Source: Candidatus Krumholzibacteriia bacterium (GTDB taxonomy: Bacteria > Krumholzibacteriota > Krumholzibacteriia > LZORAL124-64-63). Taken from it: a stretch of 8,182 bases of DNA. The stretch spans positions 1 to 8,182 of the forward strand of contig JAQULN010000111.1 in NCBI GenBank assembly GCA_028718575.1, read 5' to 3'. The position numbers and the translations under genes were made by a program. The notes beneath the pieces were generated by a model. The model was not told the DNA's origin and did not search any database. It saw nothing but the letters and a program-made list of their open reading frames with translations. Below are positions 1 to 5,470 of the stretch, one piece after another (position 1 is the stretch's first letter; each line of letters opens with the position of its first letter).

Positions 1-1
1 C

Positions 2-40
2 GAACACCGGACGACCGCGAAGATCCTGCTCGTCAGGTAG
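2..40 (+). CDS. C-terminal end of an upstream gene (partial, unidentified)
   Basis: An open frame enters from the left edge and ends at a TAG at 38-40, encoding the tail EHRTTAKILLVR. The short K-I-L-L-V strand next to the C-terminus resembles the end of zinc-free MDR-family quinone oxidoreductases, which often finish with a similar GK(I/V)(V/L)L stretch. Twelve residues are too few to name a family, so this is only a guess. The stop lies 20 bp before a strong hairpin and 86 bp before the next start codon, which fits the end of a plus-strand gene. The frame could also be open by chance. Confidence 0.35.
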   Translation, partial: EHRTTAKILLVR

Positions 41-59
41 CGTGAGCCGGTTCTCGCCT

Positions 60-96
60 GACGATGCCCCGGCGGAATCCTCGCCGGGGCATCGTC
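60..96 (+). terminator. Strong hairpin between the upstream gene end and the UbiA-TPR gene
   Basis: Positions 60-74 pair perfectly with 82-96 (15 bp, including ATGCCCCGGCG against CGCCGGGGCAT), with a 7-nt loop, gaatcct. No T tract follows on either strand, so it is not a canonical intrinsic terminator. Its place just after a stop codon and before the next ribosome binding site suggests a terminator or mRNA-end stabilising hairpin for the upstream gene. A leader structure for the downstream gene is the alternative. Confidence 0.55.
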
Positions 97-125
97 GTGA
101 ACAAACCCAACCGAAGGACGTGCCC

Positions 126-2708
126 ATGCAGCCAGGCATGGTGGAACCACGCCAGACCACGGCACGCCGCTGGTTGGATCGCTTCGAGGGAGGGCGCAAT
201 CAGTCGTGGAACTGGCTCGCGCTCCTCATCGTGTGGATCGTTCTGCGCAACCTCCTGGAAGGGGTGCTCGAGCGGCCGGCGACGCTGGGCTTCGACTGGC
301 GCGAAGATGTCTCCCTGGCCATGATGGTTCTGCACTTTCCCCTCTTCTACTTCGCGCTCTTCCTGCTGCTCTCGCTGTGGCTGCACCTGGTCTCCGGCCG
401 GCCGCTCGGCAGGGTGGCGCGCGCTGTCGCGTTGGGCTACGCGGTGCTACTCGTGGTGCCGATCATCGACGCGCTGGTATCGGGTGGTCCCGGCTTCGAA
501 CTGCGCTACCTGACCGGCCCCGGCGGTTTTCTCATTCACTTCTGGCAGCCGTTGCGCGCCGTCGAAGAGGTCAGTCCGGGGCAGCGCGTCGAGATCGCGG
601 CGGCATGCCTGCTGGCAGCTGTTTACGTCGCCGCCGCGCGGCGGGCAGCCGGGACGCGGCCCGCGGCCGGCCGGCCGGCCGCGTTGCTACGCGCCGCGGC
701 CGCGGCGCTGGGCGTCTACGTGCTCGCGGCGGCGGTGGGGATATGGCCGGCGCTGCTGGCCCGCCTGGCCGCGCCGGCGCTGCCGACGGAGCTGACGCCG
801 TACGAAACCGTTTACCGGATGGGCGGCCTGATCGGCGGTGAGAGCAGGCGCCTGGCGGTCGCGTTGTTGGTGCCGGCTCTGGCCGCGTTGCCGATCTTCC
901 TGTGGCGGCTGCGCCCGGAGCGGTTCGCGCCGGTGCTGCGACGCCTGCCCTGGACGCGCCTGCTGCACTACTCGGCGGCGGCCCCGTTGGGCAGCTACCT
1001 CGGCTACCTGGTGTTCCGGGACTACGTGCCGGGACTCTTCGCCAACCCCCTCGACTGGGTCGCGGTGCTGGCGCTCTGGGCGGCCGTGGCCGCGGCCGTC
1101 CTGGCGGCCGTCGCCTGGAACGACCTGCACGACCGCGACGCCGACCGCATCAACGATCCCCGCCGGCCGTTGGTCTGCGGGCTCTTGCGGCCGGAAGCAG
1201 CCCGGCGGTGGGCCGCCGCGGGCTGCGTCATCGCCCTGTATGTGGCCTGGATCGTGTCCTACCCGGCCCTGCTTCTCGTGTCGGCTTGCCTGCTGTTGGC
1301 CTGGCTCTATTCGGCGCCGCCGCTGCGCCTGAAGCGGGCGCCGGGAATCGCGACCGCGACCTTGGCCCTGCTGACCGCACTCGCGGCGATGACGGGTTTT
1401 TCCCTCGTCGCCGGCGAGGCCGCCGCGTGGGCCTTCCCCCGCCGCGTGTTGTGGCTCCTGCTCGCGGGGATCACCCTCGGTTTCACGGCCAAGGACCTTA
1501 AGGACCGCGCGGGGGACGCCGCGACGGGCGTGGTCACCCTGGCCACCTTGCTGCCGCCCTCGCTCGCGCGCGGCTGCACCGCGGTGCTGGTGGGGGCAGG
1601 GTACCTGCTCGCGCCGCTGTTGCTGCCGCTCGGGTCGCACTTTACCGCGATCGCGGTGGCGTTCGCCGCGGTTGGGGTCGCACTCACGCTGCGTCTGCGA
1701 CGGCCCGACGCGCCGCTGTTACTCTCCTTCGTGGTCTTCGCGTTGATCTTGGCGGCGTTGCTCAACGGGCGGGCGGATATGCTACGGGATCGCCCGCCCG
1801 ATGGCCGGTTGGCCGCCCATGGCGCGATCGTGCAACTCGAGCGCGAGGTGCTGCTGATCGACCAGCTGGAGCGGGCCGGACGATCGGTCGCCGCGCGGCG
1901 CGAGGCGGCGGCCGTTCGCGTCGTTGCGCTGCCCGCGGACGCGGCGCCGCCCGAGCGACTGGACGTGCTGACCAGCCGCCTCGCGTCTCCGGCTCAGGCC
2001 CGAGCGGCGTCGGCGCGGCTCGTCGCGCGGCGACCGCTGCGGCCGTTGCACTGGGACCTGCGCTTCCGAGCGGCGATGCTGGGTGGGGGGCCGGACGCCG
2101 CGGCGGCGGTCGCGCGGCAGGCGCTGGCGCGCCTGGTCCGGCCGGGGCAATTCCTGGCCAACCTGGCGGGCCTCGAGCTGGAGGCGGCCGGGGCGTCGGC
2201 GCAGGCGGCGCGGTATCTGGCCGGCGCGTTCCTCTTCCATGTCGATCCAGGGTTGCTGCGGGTTCTCTGGGGCGACCTGCGGCTCTTCGAGGGGCGCGTG
2301 CGCGACGCCGCGGCGGCCTATGGCAGCGCGCTAGCCTGGGCGCCGCGCTCGGCGGACGCCTGGGCAGGACTCGGCCGCGCCGAGCATGCGTGGGGTAGGC
2401 TGCTGGAGGCGCTGGCGGCTTTCGACCGCGCTGGCGCGCTCGACCCACGCGATCCCTGGATCACCAACAATCGGGGCGTTGTCCTGCGCGAGCTGGGTCG
2501 GCTGGATGAGGCGCTGGCCGCCTTCCGCCGGGCGCACGACCTGGCGCCCGGCTTGCCGGAGGCGGCGCTCAATCTGGGCCTGACCTGCGAGACGCTGGGC
2601 CAGGTCGACGCAGCGCGGTCCTGGTTCGCCATGGCCCTGGAGTTGCGGCCGGGATGGGGGCCGGCCGCGGCGGGGTTGCAGCGGTTGGGGGAGCGGTCGT
2701 CGGGGTAG
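126..2708 (+). CDS. Polytopic membrane protein: UbiA-type prenyltransferase domain with C-terminal TPR repeats
   Basis: Encodes 860 residues. Residues about 28-260 hold roughly six hydrophobic segments with no family I recognise. Residues about 280-546 look like a UbiA-superfamily membrane prenyltransferase. The first aspartate motif is complete as NDxxDxxxD (N332, D333, D336, D340), YSAPPLRLKR follows at 395-404, and the second motif is DxxDxxxD (D457, D460, D464). These enzymes bind a prenyl diphosphate through Mg2+ held by the aspartates and transfer the prenyl group to an aromatic or other acceptor. The substrate cannot be told from sequence. Residues about 555-710 are Ala/Arg-rich and probably helical and soluble. 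Residues about 711-845 form about four TPR repeats (for example NNRGVVLRELGRLDEALAAF), a protein-binding scaffold. I chose ATG 126 because GAAGGA (113-118) lies 7 nt upstream. A GTG at 42 in the same frame would add 28 residues encoded across the 60-96 hairpin and has no good ribosome site. The gene appears monocistronic, convergent with trxB. The domain calls are firm; the function is unknown. Confidence 0.85.
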   Translation: MQPGMVEPRQTTARRWLDRFEGGRNQSWNWLALLIVWIVLRNLLEGVLERPATLGFDWREDVSLAMMVLHFPLFYFALFLLLSLWLHLVSGRPLGRVARAVALGYAVLLVVPIIDALVSGGPGFELRYLTGPGGFLIHFWQPLRAVEEVSPGQRVEIAAACLLAAVYVAAARRAAGTRPAAGRPAALLRAAAAALGVYVLAAAVGIWPALLARLAAPALPTELTPYETVYRMGGLIGGESRRLAVALLVPALAALPIFLWRLRPERFAPVLRRLPWTRLLHYSAAAPLGSYLGYLVFRDYVPGLFANPLDWVAVLALWAAVAAAVLAAVAWNDLHDRDADRINDPRRPLVCGLLRPEAARRWAAAGCVIALYVAWIVSYPALLLVSACLLLAWLYSAPPLRLKRAPGIATATLALLTALAAMTGFSLVAGEAAAWAFPRRVLWLLLAGITLGFTAKDLKDRAGDAATGVVTLATLLPPSLARGCTAVLVGAGYLLAPLLLPLGSHFTAIAVAFAAVGVALTLRLRRPDAPLLLSFVVFALILAALLNGRADMLRDRPPDGRLAAHGAIVQLEREVLLIDQLERAGRSVAARREAAAVRVVALPADAAPPERLDVLTSRLASPAQARAASARLVARRPLRPLHWDLRFRAAMLGGGPDAAAAVARQALARLVRPGQFLANLAGLELEAAGASAQAARYLAGAFLFHVDPGLLRVLWGDLRLFEGRVRDAAAAYGSALAWAPRSADAWAGLGRAEHAWGRLLEALAAFDRAGALDPRDPWITNNRGVVLRELGRLDEALAAFRRAHDLAPGLPEAALNLGLTCETLGQVDAARSWFAMALELRPGWGPAAAGLQRLGERSSG

Positions 2709-2729
2709 CGGCGGCGCGCTGGCCGCCGC
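2708..2729. terminator. GC-rich hairpin between convergent genes
   Basis: GCGGCGGC (2708-2715) pairs perfectly with GCCGCCGC (2722-2729) around a 6-nt loop. It begins on the last base of the UbiA-TPR stop codon and lies 13 bp beyond the trxB stop, so it could serve both converging transcripts. There is no T tract on either side, so termination is inferred from position and stem strength only. In such GC-rich DNA a short stem may also arise by chance. Confidence 0.4.
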
Positions 2730-2742
2730 CACGCAGCGCCCG

Positions 2743-3681
2743 CTACAACCCCCTCGCCCCGAGCCACCGCTCGCACTCGATCGCTGCCATGCACCCCGTG
2801 CCCGCCGCGGTGACACCCTGGCGCCAGATGGGGTCCTGCACGTCGCCGCAGGCGAAGACGCCCTCGACACTGGTCATGGTGCGGTCGGGTTTGGTGACGA
2901 TGTAGCCGTTGGCGTCGAGTTCGAGTTGGCTCCGCAAGAAACCCGTGTTCGGGTCGTGGCCGATGGCGATGAAGCACCCGGTGCAGGGGATCTCGAGGTC
3001 GGCCTCGCCCTTGGTCGACGCGGTGAGCACGCCGCGCAGCATGCCCTGGTCGTCGGCCAGGTACTCTTTGATCGTCCGCGACCAGGCGACCTCGATGTTC
3101 GCGGTGTTCAGCGCCCGCTGCTGCATGATCGCCGAGCCGCGCAGCTCGTCGCGGCGGTGGATCAACGTCACCTTGCGGGCGATGTGGGCGAGGTAGGTGG
3201 CCTCCTCGAGCGCGGTGTCGCCGCCGCCGACCACGACGACGTCTTGGCCGCGATAGAAGAAGCCGTCGCAGGTCGCGCAGGCCGACAGGCCCTTGCCCTG
3301 GAAGGCCTCCTCGCCGGGCAGGTGCAGGTAGCGCGCGGTCGAGCCGGTGGCGATGATCACCGCCGGCACCTCGTGCACCGCTTCGCCGGCGGTCACGCGG
3401 AACGGCCGCCGGCTGCAGTCGATGGCGTCGACCTGCCCGCGCTCGATCACCGTGCCGAAGCGCTCGGCTTGCGCGCGCAGCTTCTCCATCAGCTCCGGCC
3501 CCAGGACGCCCTCGGGAAAGCCGGGAAAGTTCTCGACCTCGGTCGTGATCGTCAGCTGTCCGCCCGGCTGCAAGCCCTCGTAGAGCAAATTCGGGATATT
3601 CGCGCGGCTCAGATAGATGGCGGCGGTGTAGCCGGCGGGGCCGCTGCCGGCGATGATGACTTTCGGCGCAGACTGGCTCAT
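2743..3681 (-). CDS. trxB: Thioredoxin reductase (NADPH)
   Basis: Encodes a 312-residue cytoplasmic flavoenzyme that passes electrons from NADPH through FAD and a redox disulfide to thioredoxin. The length is typical of low-molecular-weight bacterial TrxB. Visible landmarks are the FAD-binding GSGPAG (12-17), GGQLTITTEVENFPGF (40-55), the redox-active CATC (C135, C138) followed by DG, the NADPH-binding GGGDTALEE (152-160) with HRRDELR (175-181), and the C-terminal FAD motif ACGD (277-280) with RQGVTAAGTGC. HRRxxxR is the usual mark of NADPH rather than NADH preference. The frame stays open 58 codons further upstream, but ATG 3681 is chosen because it begins the conserved fold and has AGGAGA a few bases before it. 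The upstream residues look like translated leader. The gene stands alone, divergent from rplU and convergent with the UbiA-TPR gene. A candidate promoter lies at 3730-3758. Confidence 0.96.
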   Translation of the reverse strand: MSQSAPKVIIAGSGPAGYTAAIYLSRANIPNLLYEGLQPGGQLTITTEVENFPGFPEGVLGPELMEKLRAQAERFGTVIERGQVDAIDCSRRPFRVTAGEAVHEVPAVIIATGSTARYLHLPGEEAFQGKGLSACATCDGFFYRGQDVVVVGGGDTALEEATYLAHIARKVTLIHRRDELRGSAIMQQRALNTANIEVAWSRTIKEYLADDQGMLRGVLTASTKGEADLEIPCTGCFIAIGHDPNTGFLRSQLELDANGYIVTKPDRTMTSVEGVFACGDVQDPIWRQGVTAAGTGCMAAIECERWLGARGL

Positions 3682-3729
3682 GGCGTCTCCTGGGTAAGAA
3701 ACCGGGGCTTGGCGCTGGTGCAAAGGCCA

Positions 3730-3758
3730 TTGGTAGGAGATGGACGGCGGCCTGTCAA
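3730..3758 (-). promoter_or_regulatory. Candidate sigma70-type promoter for trxB
   Basis: Read on the minus strand, a perfect -35 hexamer TTGACA (3753-3758) is followed after 17 nt by TACCAA (3730-3735), a weak -10 keeping the T, A and fifth-position A of TATAAT. Transcription would start near 3723, giving a leader of about 40 nt before the trxB ATG. The perfect -35 with exact spacing is the main support; the -10 is poor. Confidence 0.45.
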
Positions 3759-3769
3759 CTAGCGGGAAT

Positions 3770-3812
3770 CCCGGCGCGGATCCCGGCCCGCGGTTCGATC
3801 CGGGGCGCCGGG
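3770..3812. repeat. Imperfect inverted repeat in the trxB-rplU intergenic region
   Basis: CCCGGCGC (3770-3777) pairs with GCGCCGGG (3805-3812). Directly inside it GGATC (3778-3782) pairs with GATCC (3797-3801), leaving a GGG bulge on the right arm and a 14-nt loop. It ends on the base where the next hairpin (3812-3830) begins, so the two elements adjoin. It lies upstream of both divergent candidate promoters, which would fit a protein-binding site or a degenerate terminator. I do not recognise it as a known element. Confidence 0.4.
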
Positions 3813-3834
3813 CCGGCGCGAAGCGCCGGCTTTC
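3812..3834 (+). terminator. Terminator-like hairpin with short T tract upstream of the rplU promoter
   Basis: GCCGGCGC (3812-3819) pairs perfectly with GCGCCGGC (3823-3830) around a GAA loop, followed by TTTCT on the plus strand. The shape is that of a short intrinsic terminator. It would stop plus-strand transcripts, yet the nearest upstream gene, trxB, is on the minus strand. It may insulate the rplU promoter from antisense readthrough, or mark the end of an unannotated short plus-strand RNA. The T tract is short, so confidence is moderate. Confidence 0.45.
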
Positions 3835-3838
3835 TGCC

Positions 3839-3871
3839 TTGACTATTGGGGGCAAAGGTACTAGTTATAAC
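3839..3871 (+). promoter_or_regulatory. Candidate promoter for rplU-rpmA
   Basis: TTGACT (3839-3844, five of six bases of the -35 consensus) is followed by an AT-rich patch, tactagttataac, that stands out in this GC-rich region. The best -10 match, TATAAC (3866-3871), lies 21 nt from the -35, longer than ideal. TAGTTA (3862-3867) gives the standard 17-nt spacing but is a poor match. Location, composition and the -35 make a promoter here likely; the exact -10 is uncertain. The resulting rplU leader would be about 85-95 nt. Confidence 0.55.
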
Positions 3872-3914
3872 CGCTTGTGATTCTGGCTGCCGGAGGCGAC
3901 GGCCCCTGGCTTGT

Positions 3915-3937
3915 GCCGGCGGATCGGTCCGTCCGGC
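3915..3937 (+). promoter_or_regulatory. Leader hairpin just upstream of rplU
   Basis: GCCGG (3915-3919) pairs with CCGGC (3933-3937), and CGGA (3920-3923) pairs with TCCG (3928-3931), giving a 9-bp stem with a single bulged T (3932) and a TCGG tetraloop. It sits 12 nt before the GGAGAG ribosome site of rplU. Ribosomal protein operons often carry leader structures through which one product represses its own translation, and L21 leaders are known in some bacteria. Such a role here is inferred from position only. Confidence 0.35.
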
Positions 3938-3963
3938 TGTACACCATTTGGAGAGACAAGAGC

Positions 3964-4275
3964 ATGTACGCGGTCGTCAAGATCAAGGGCCAGCAGTTCC
4001 GGGTTCGGCAGGGGCTCAAACTGCAAGTGCCGTTGTTGGAGAACGAGGTCGGCGCCGCCGTGACCTTCGATGAAGTTCTGCTGTTGACCGACGGCGATGC
4101 GGTGCAGGTCGGCACGCCGCGCGTCGCGGGCGCGAGCGTGGCGGCCGAGGTGCTGCGGCACGGTCGCAGCCGCAAGATCGTCGTTTTGAAGCGCAAGCGG
4201 CGCAAGAACTACCGGCGCAAGAAGGGGCATCGCCAGGATTTCACTGAGGTCAGCATCACCGGGATCAACAGCTAA
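3964..4275 (+). CDS. rplU: 50S ribosomal protein L21
   Basis: Encodes 103 residues, the same length as the E. coli protein. L21 binds 23S rRNA in the large ribosomal subunit. The N-terminus MYAVVKIKGQQFRV is typical (usually MYAVI.TGGKQYRV), and the basic C-terminal signature is clear: KRKRRKNYRRKKGHRQ followed by T-E-V-S-I-T-G-I. The frame stays open upstream to 3877, but ATG 3964 matches the family start and has GGAGAG (3950-3955) 8 nt before it. The gene is followed after 40 bp by rpmA, the conserved L21-L27 pair, and both probably share the promoter near 3839-3871. Confidence 0.98.
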   Translation: MYAVVKIKGQQFRVRQGLKLQVPLLENEVGAAVTFDEVLLLTDGDAVQVGTPRVAGASVAAEVLRHGRSRKIVVLKRKRRKNYRRKKGHRQDFTEVSITGINS

Positions 4276-4315
4276 CGGCCGCCGGCGGCGGCGGCAGCGG
4301 GACAGGAGCGCTGAG

Positions 4316-4570
4316 ATGGCTCATAAAAAAGCAGGCGGCTCGACACGCAACGGCCGCGATTCCAACCCCCAGTACCTCGGGGTCAAGCGGTTCGGCGGCC
4401 AGGCCGTTACCGCGGGCACCATCCTGGTCCGCCAGCGCGGCACCAGGATCCATCCGGGCCGCAACGTCGGCCGCGGCGGCGACGACACGCTCTTCGCTCT
4501 GATCGAGGGCACCGTCGTCTACGAGGATTTCGGCAAGAACCGGAAGCGCGTCAGTGTGCGACCCAACTAG
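4316..4570 (+). CDS. rpmA: 50S ribosomal protein L27
   Basis: Encodes 84 residues, about the usual length. L27 lies by the peptidyl transferase centre, where its N-terminal tail reaches the tRNA acceptor ends. The family signature is intact: MAHKKAGGSTRNGRDS at the N-terminus, then LGVKRFGGQ, and GTRIHPGRNVGRGGDDTLFA in the middle. The protein starts directly at MAHKK, without the cleavable N-terminal extension found in some Firmicutes. AGGAG (4304-4308) lies 7 nt before the ATG. In many bacteria obgE follows rpmA; here an intrinsic terminator and then kdsB follow instead. Confidence 0.98.
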   Translation: MAHKKAGGSTRNGRDSNPQYLGVKRFGGQAVTAGTILVRQRGTRIHPGRNVGRGGDDTLFALIEGTVVYEDFGKNRKRVSVRPN

Positions 4571-4599
4571 CAGCGAAGCGGCCGTCCAGCCGCGCCGCG

Positions 4600-4631
4600 A
4601 CCCGCCCCTCGCCAGGGGCGGGTTTCTTTTT
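4600..4631 (+). terminator. Intrinsic terminator after rpmA
   Basis: ACCCGCCCCT (4600-4609) pairs perfectly with AGGGGCGGGT (4614-4623) around a cgcc tetraloop, followed by the T-rich tract TTTCTTTTT (4623-4631). This is a textbook rho-independent terminator 29 bp after the rpmA stop. It separates the ribosomal protein pair from the kds-pyrG cluster. No clear promoter is visible in the roughly 50 bp between it and kdsB, so some readthrough or an atypical promoter may feed kdsB. Confidence 0.93.
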
Positions 4632-4681
4632 GGCCGGCGCACGGCTCCGGCCGGCGCCGCCTCCGGCCGACGGGGAGGAGC

Positions 4682-5470
4682 ATGAACGCGCGCGTCCTGG
4701 TTGTGATCCCTGCCCGCTACGGCTCCAGCCGCTTCCCGGGCAAGCCTCTGGCCGACCTGTGCGGCAAGCCGCTGGTGGTGCGCACGCTCGAGCGCGCCGC
4801 CGGCATGCGATCGGCGTCGGAGGTTCTTGCGGCCACCGACGATCCGCGCATCGCGGCCGCGGTCACGAGCGCGGGGTTTGCCTGCGAGATGACGGGCGAC
4901 CATCCGACCGGCACCGATCGCATCGGCGAGGTCCTCGACCGGTATCCGGCGGACATCGTCGTCAACTTGCAAGCCGACGAGCCGTTGCTGGAAGCCGAGA
5001 TTGCGGACCGGCTGGTGCTGGCGTTGCAGGAAGACCAGCAGGCCTCCGTGGCGACCTGCGCGCATCCGTTCGGACCGGACGATGACTGGGCGGCGCCGCA
5101 CACGGTCAAGGTCCTGGTAGACCGCACCGGGCGCGCCTTGTACTTTAGTCGCGCGCCGGTGCCTGGAGTATTCCCCGGCTCGACGCCGGGTTCCGCGCCG
5201 CGCGACGCCGCCCTGCGTCACGTGGGGATCTATGCCTGGCGCGCGCCGGCGCTGCGGCGGTACCTCGCCTGGCCGCGCGGCTGCCTGGAGCAGATTGAAG
5301 GCCTGGAGCAGTTGCGCGCTCTGGAGAACGGTCTGGTGATCAAGGTGGTCACCGTTGCGGCGCAGGCGGTGGGCGTCGATACGCCGGCCGATCTCGAACG
5401 GGTGCGCGCGATCTGGCAACGCAACGCCGCGGGCGGCCGCGCCGCCGGCGACGCGGGAAGGAACGGTTGA
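4682..5470 (+). CDS. kdsB: 3-deoxy-manno-octulosonate cytidylyltransferase (CMP-Kdo synthetase)
   Basis: Encodes 262 residues (family about 250). It joins Kdo to CMP using CTP, the activating step before Kdo is added to lipid A; it is cytoplasmic and Mg2+-dependent. The nucleotide-binding signature IPARYGSSRFPGKPL is at 9-23, ATDDPRI at 51-57, HPTGTDR at 74-80, NLQADEP at 95-101 (D99 is the expected metal ligand), ALYFSRAPVP at 152-161, HVGIYAWR at 180-187, LEQLRALENG at 208-217, and VDTPADLE at 232-239 (D234 the second expected metal ligand). The last 15 or so residues are Gly/Ala/Arg-rich and beyond the conserved fold. GGAGGAG lies immediately before the ATG, with short spacing. Its TGA shares one base with the pyrG ATG, suggesting translational coupling to the enzyme that supplies its CTP. 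Confidence 0.97.
   Translation: MNARVLVVIPARYGSSRFPGKPLADLCGKPLVVRTLERAAGMRSASEVLAATDDPRIAAAVTSAGFACEMTGDHPTGTDRIGEVLDRYPADIVVNLQADEPLLEAEIADRLVLALQEDQQASVATCAHPFGPDDDWAAPHTVKVLVDRTGRALYFSRAPVPGVFPGSTPGSAPRDAALRHVGIYAWRAPALRRYLAWPRGCLEQIEGLEQLRALENGLVIKVVTVAAQAVGVDTPADLERVRAIWQRNAAGGRAAGDAGRNG

Noticed and set aside
42..125. In-frame GTG at 42 as the start of the UbiA-TPR protein
   Set aside because: It has no good ribosome site and would place the 15-bp hairpin inside the coding region. ATG 126 has GAAGGA at proper spacing.
687..1640. Long minus-strand open frame (317 codons) opposite the UbiA-TPR gene
   Set aside because: Its product is Arg/Gln/Gly-rich and low in complexity, with no recognisable motif. 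It is the expected shadow of a GC-rich coding strand whose plus-strand frame has clear UbiA motifs.
2318..3730. Minus-strand open frame (470 codons) overlapping trxB in another frame
   Set aside because: It is frame-shifted against trxB, whose FAD, NADPH and CATC motifs are all in the other frame. The translation is Arg/Ala/Pro-rich and shows no family.
3788..3805. A tRNA T-arm-like string (GGTTCGATCC) in the trxB-rplU gap
   Set aside because: The flanking bases do not form the 5-bp T stem (the second pair is G-G), and no D arm, anticodon arm or acceptor stem can be built around it.
3682..3855. A 58-residue N-terminal extension of TrxB
   Set aside because: The frame is open, but the extra residues are not part of the flavoprotein fold. 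A good ribosome site precedes ATG 3681, and the candidate promoter at 3730-3758 lies inside the would-be extension.
4265..5419. Long minus-strand open frame (384 codons) opposite rpmA and kdsB
   Set aside because: It runs antisense through three unmistakable plus-strand features (rpmA, a terminator and kdsB), and its product is Arg/Ala-rich without motifs.
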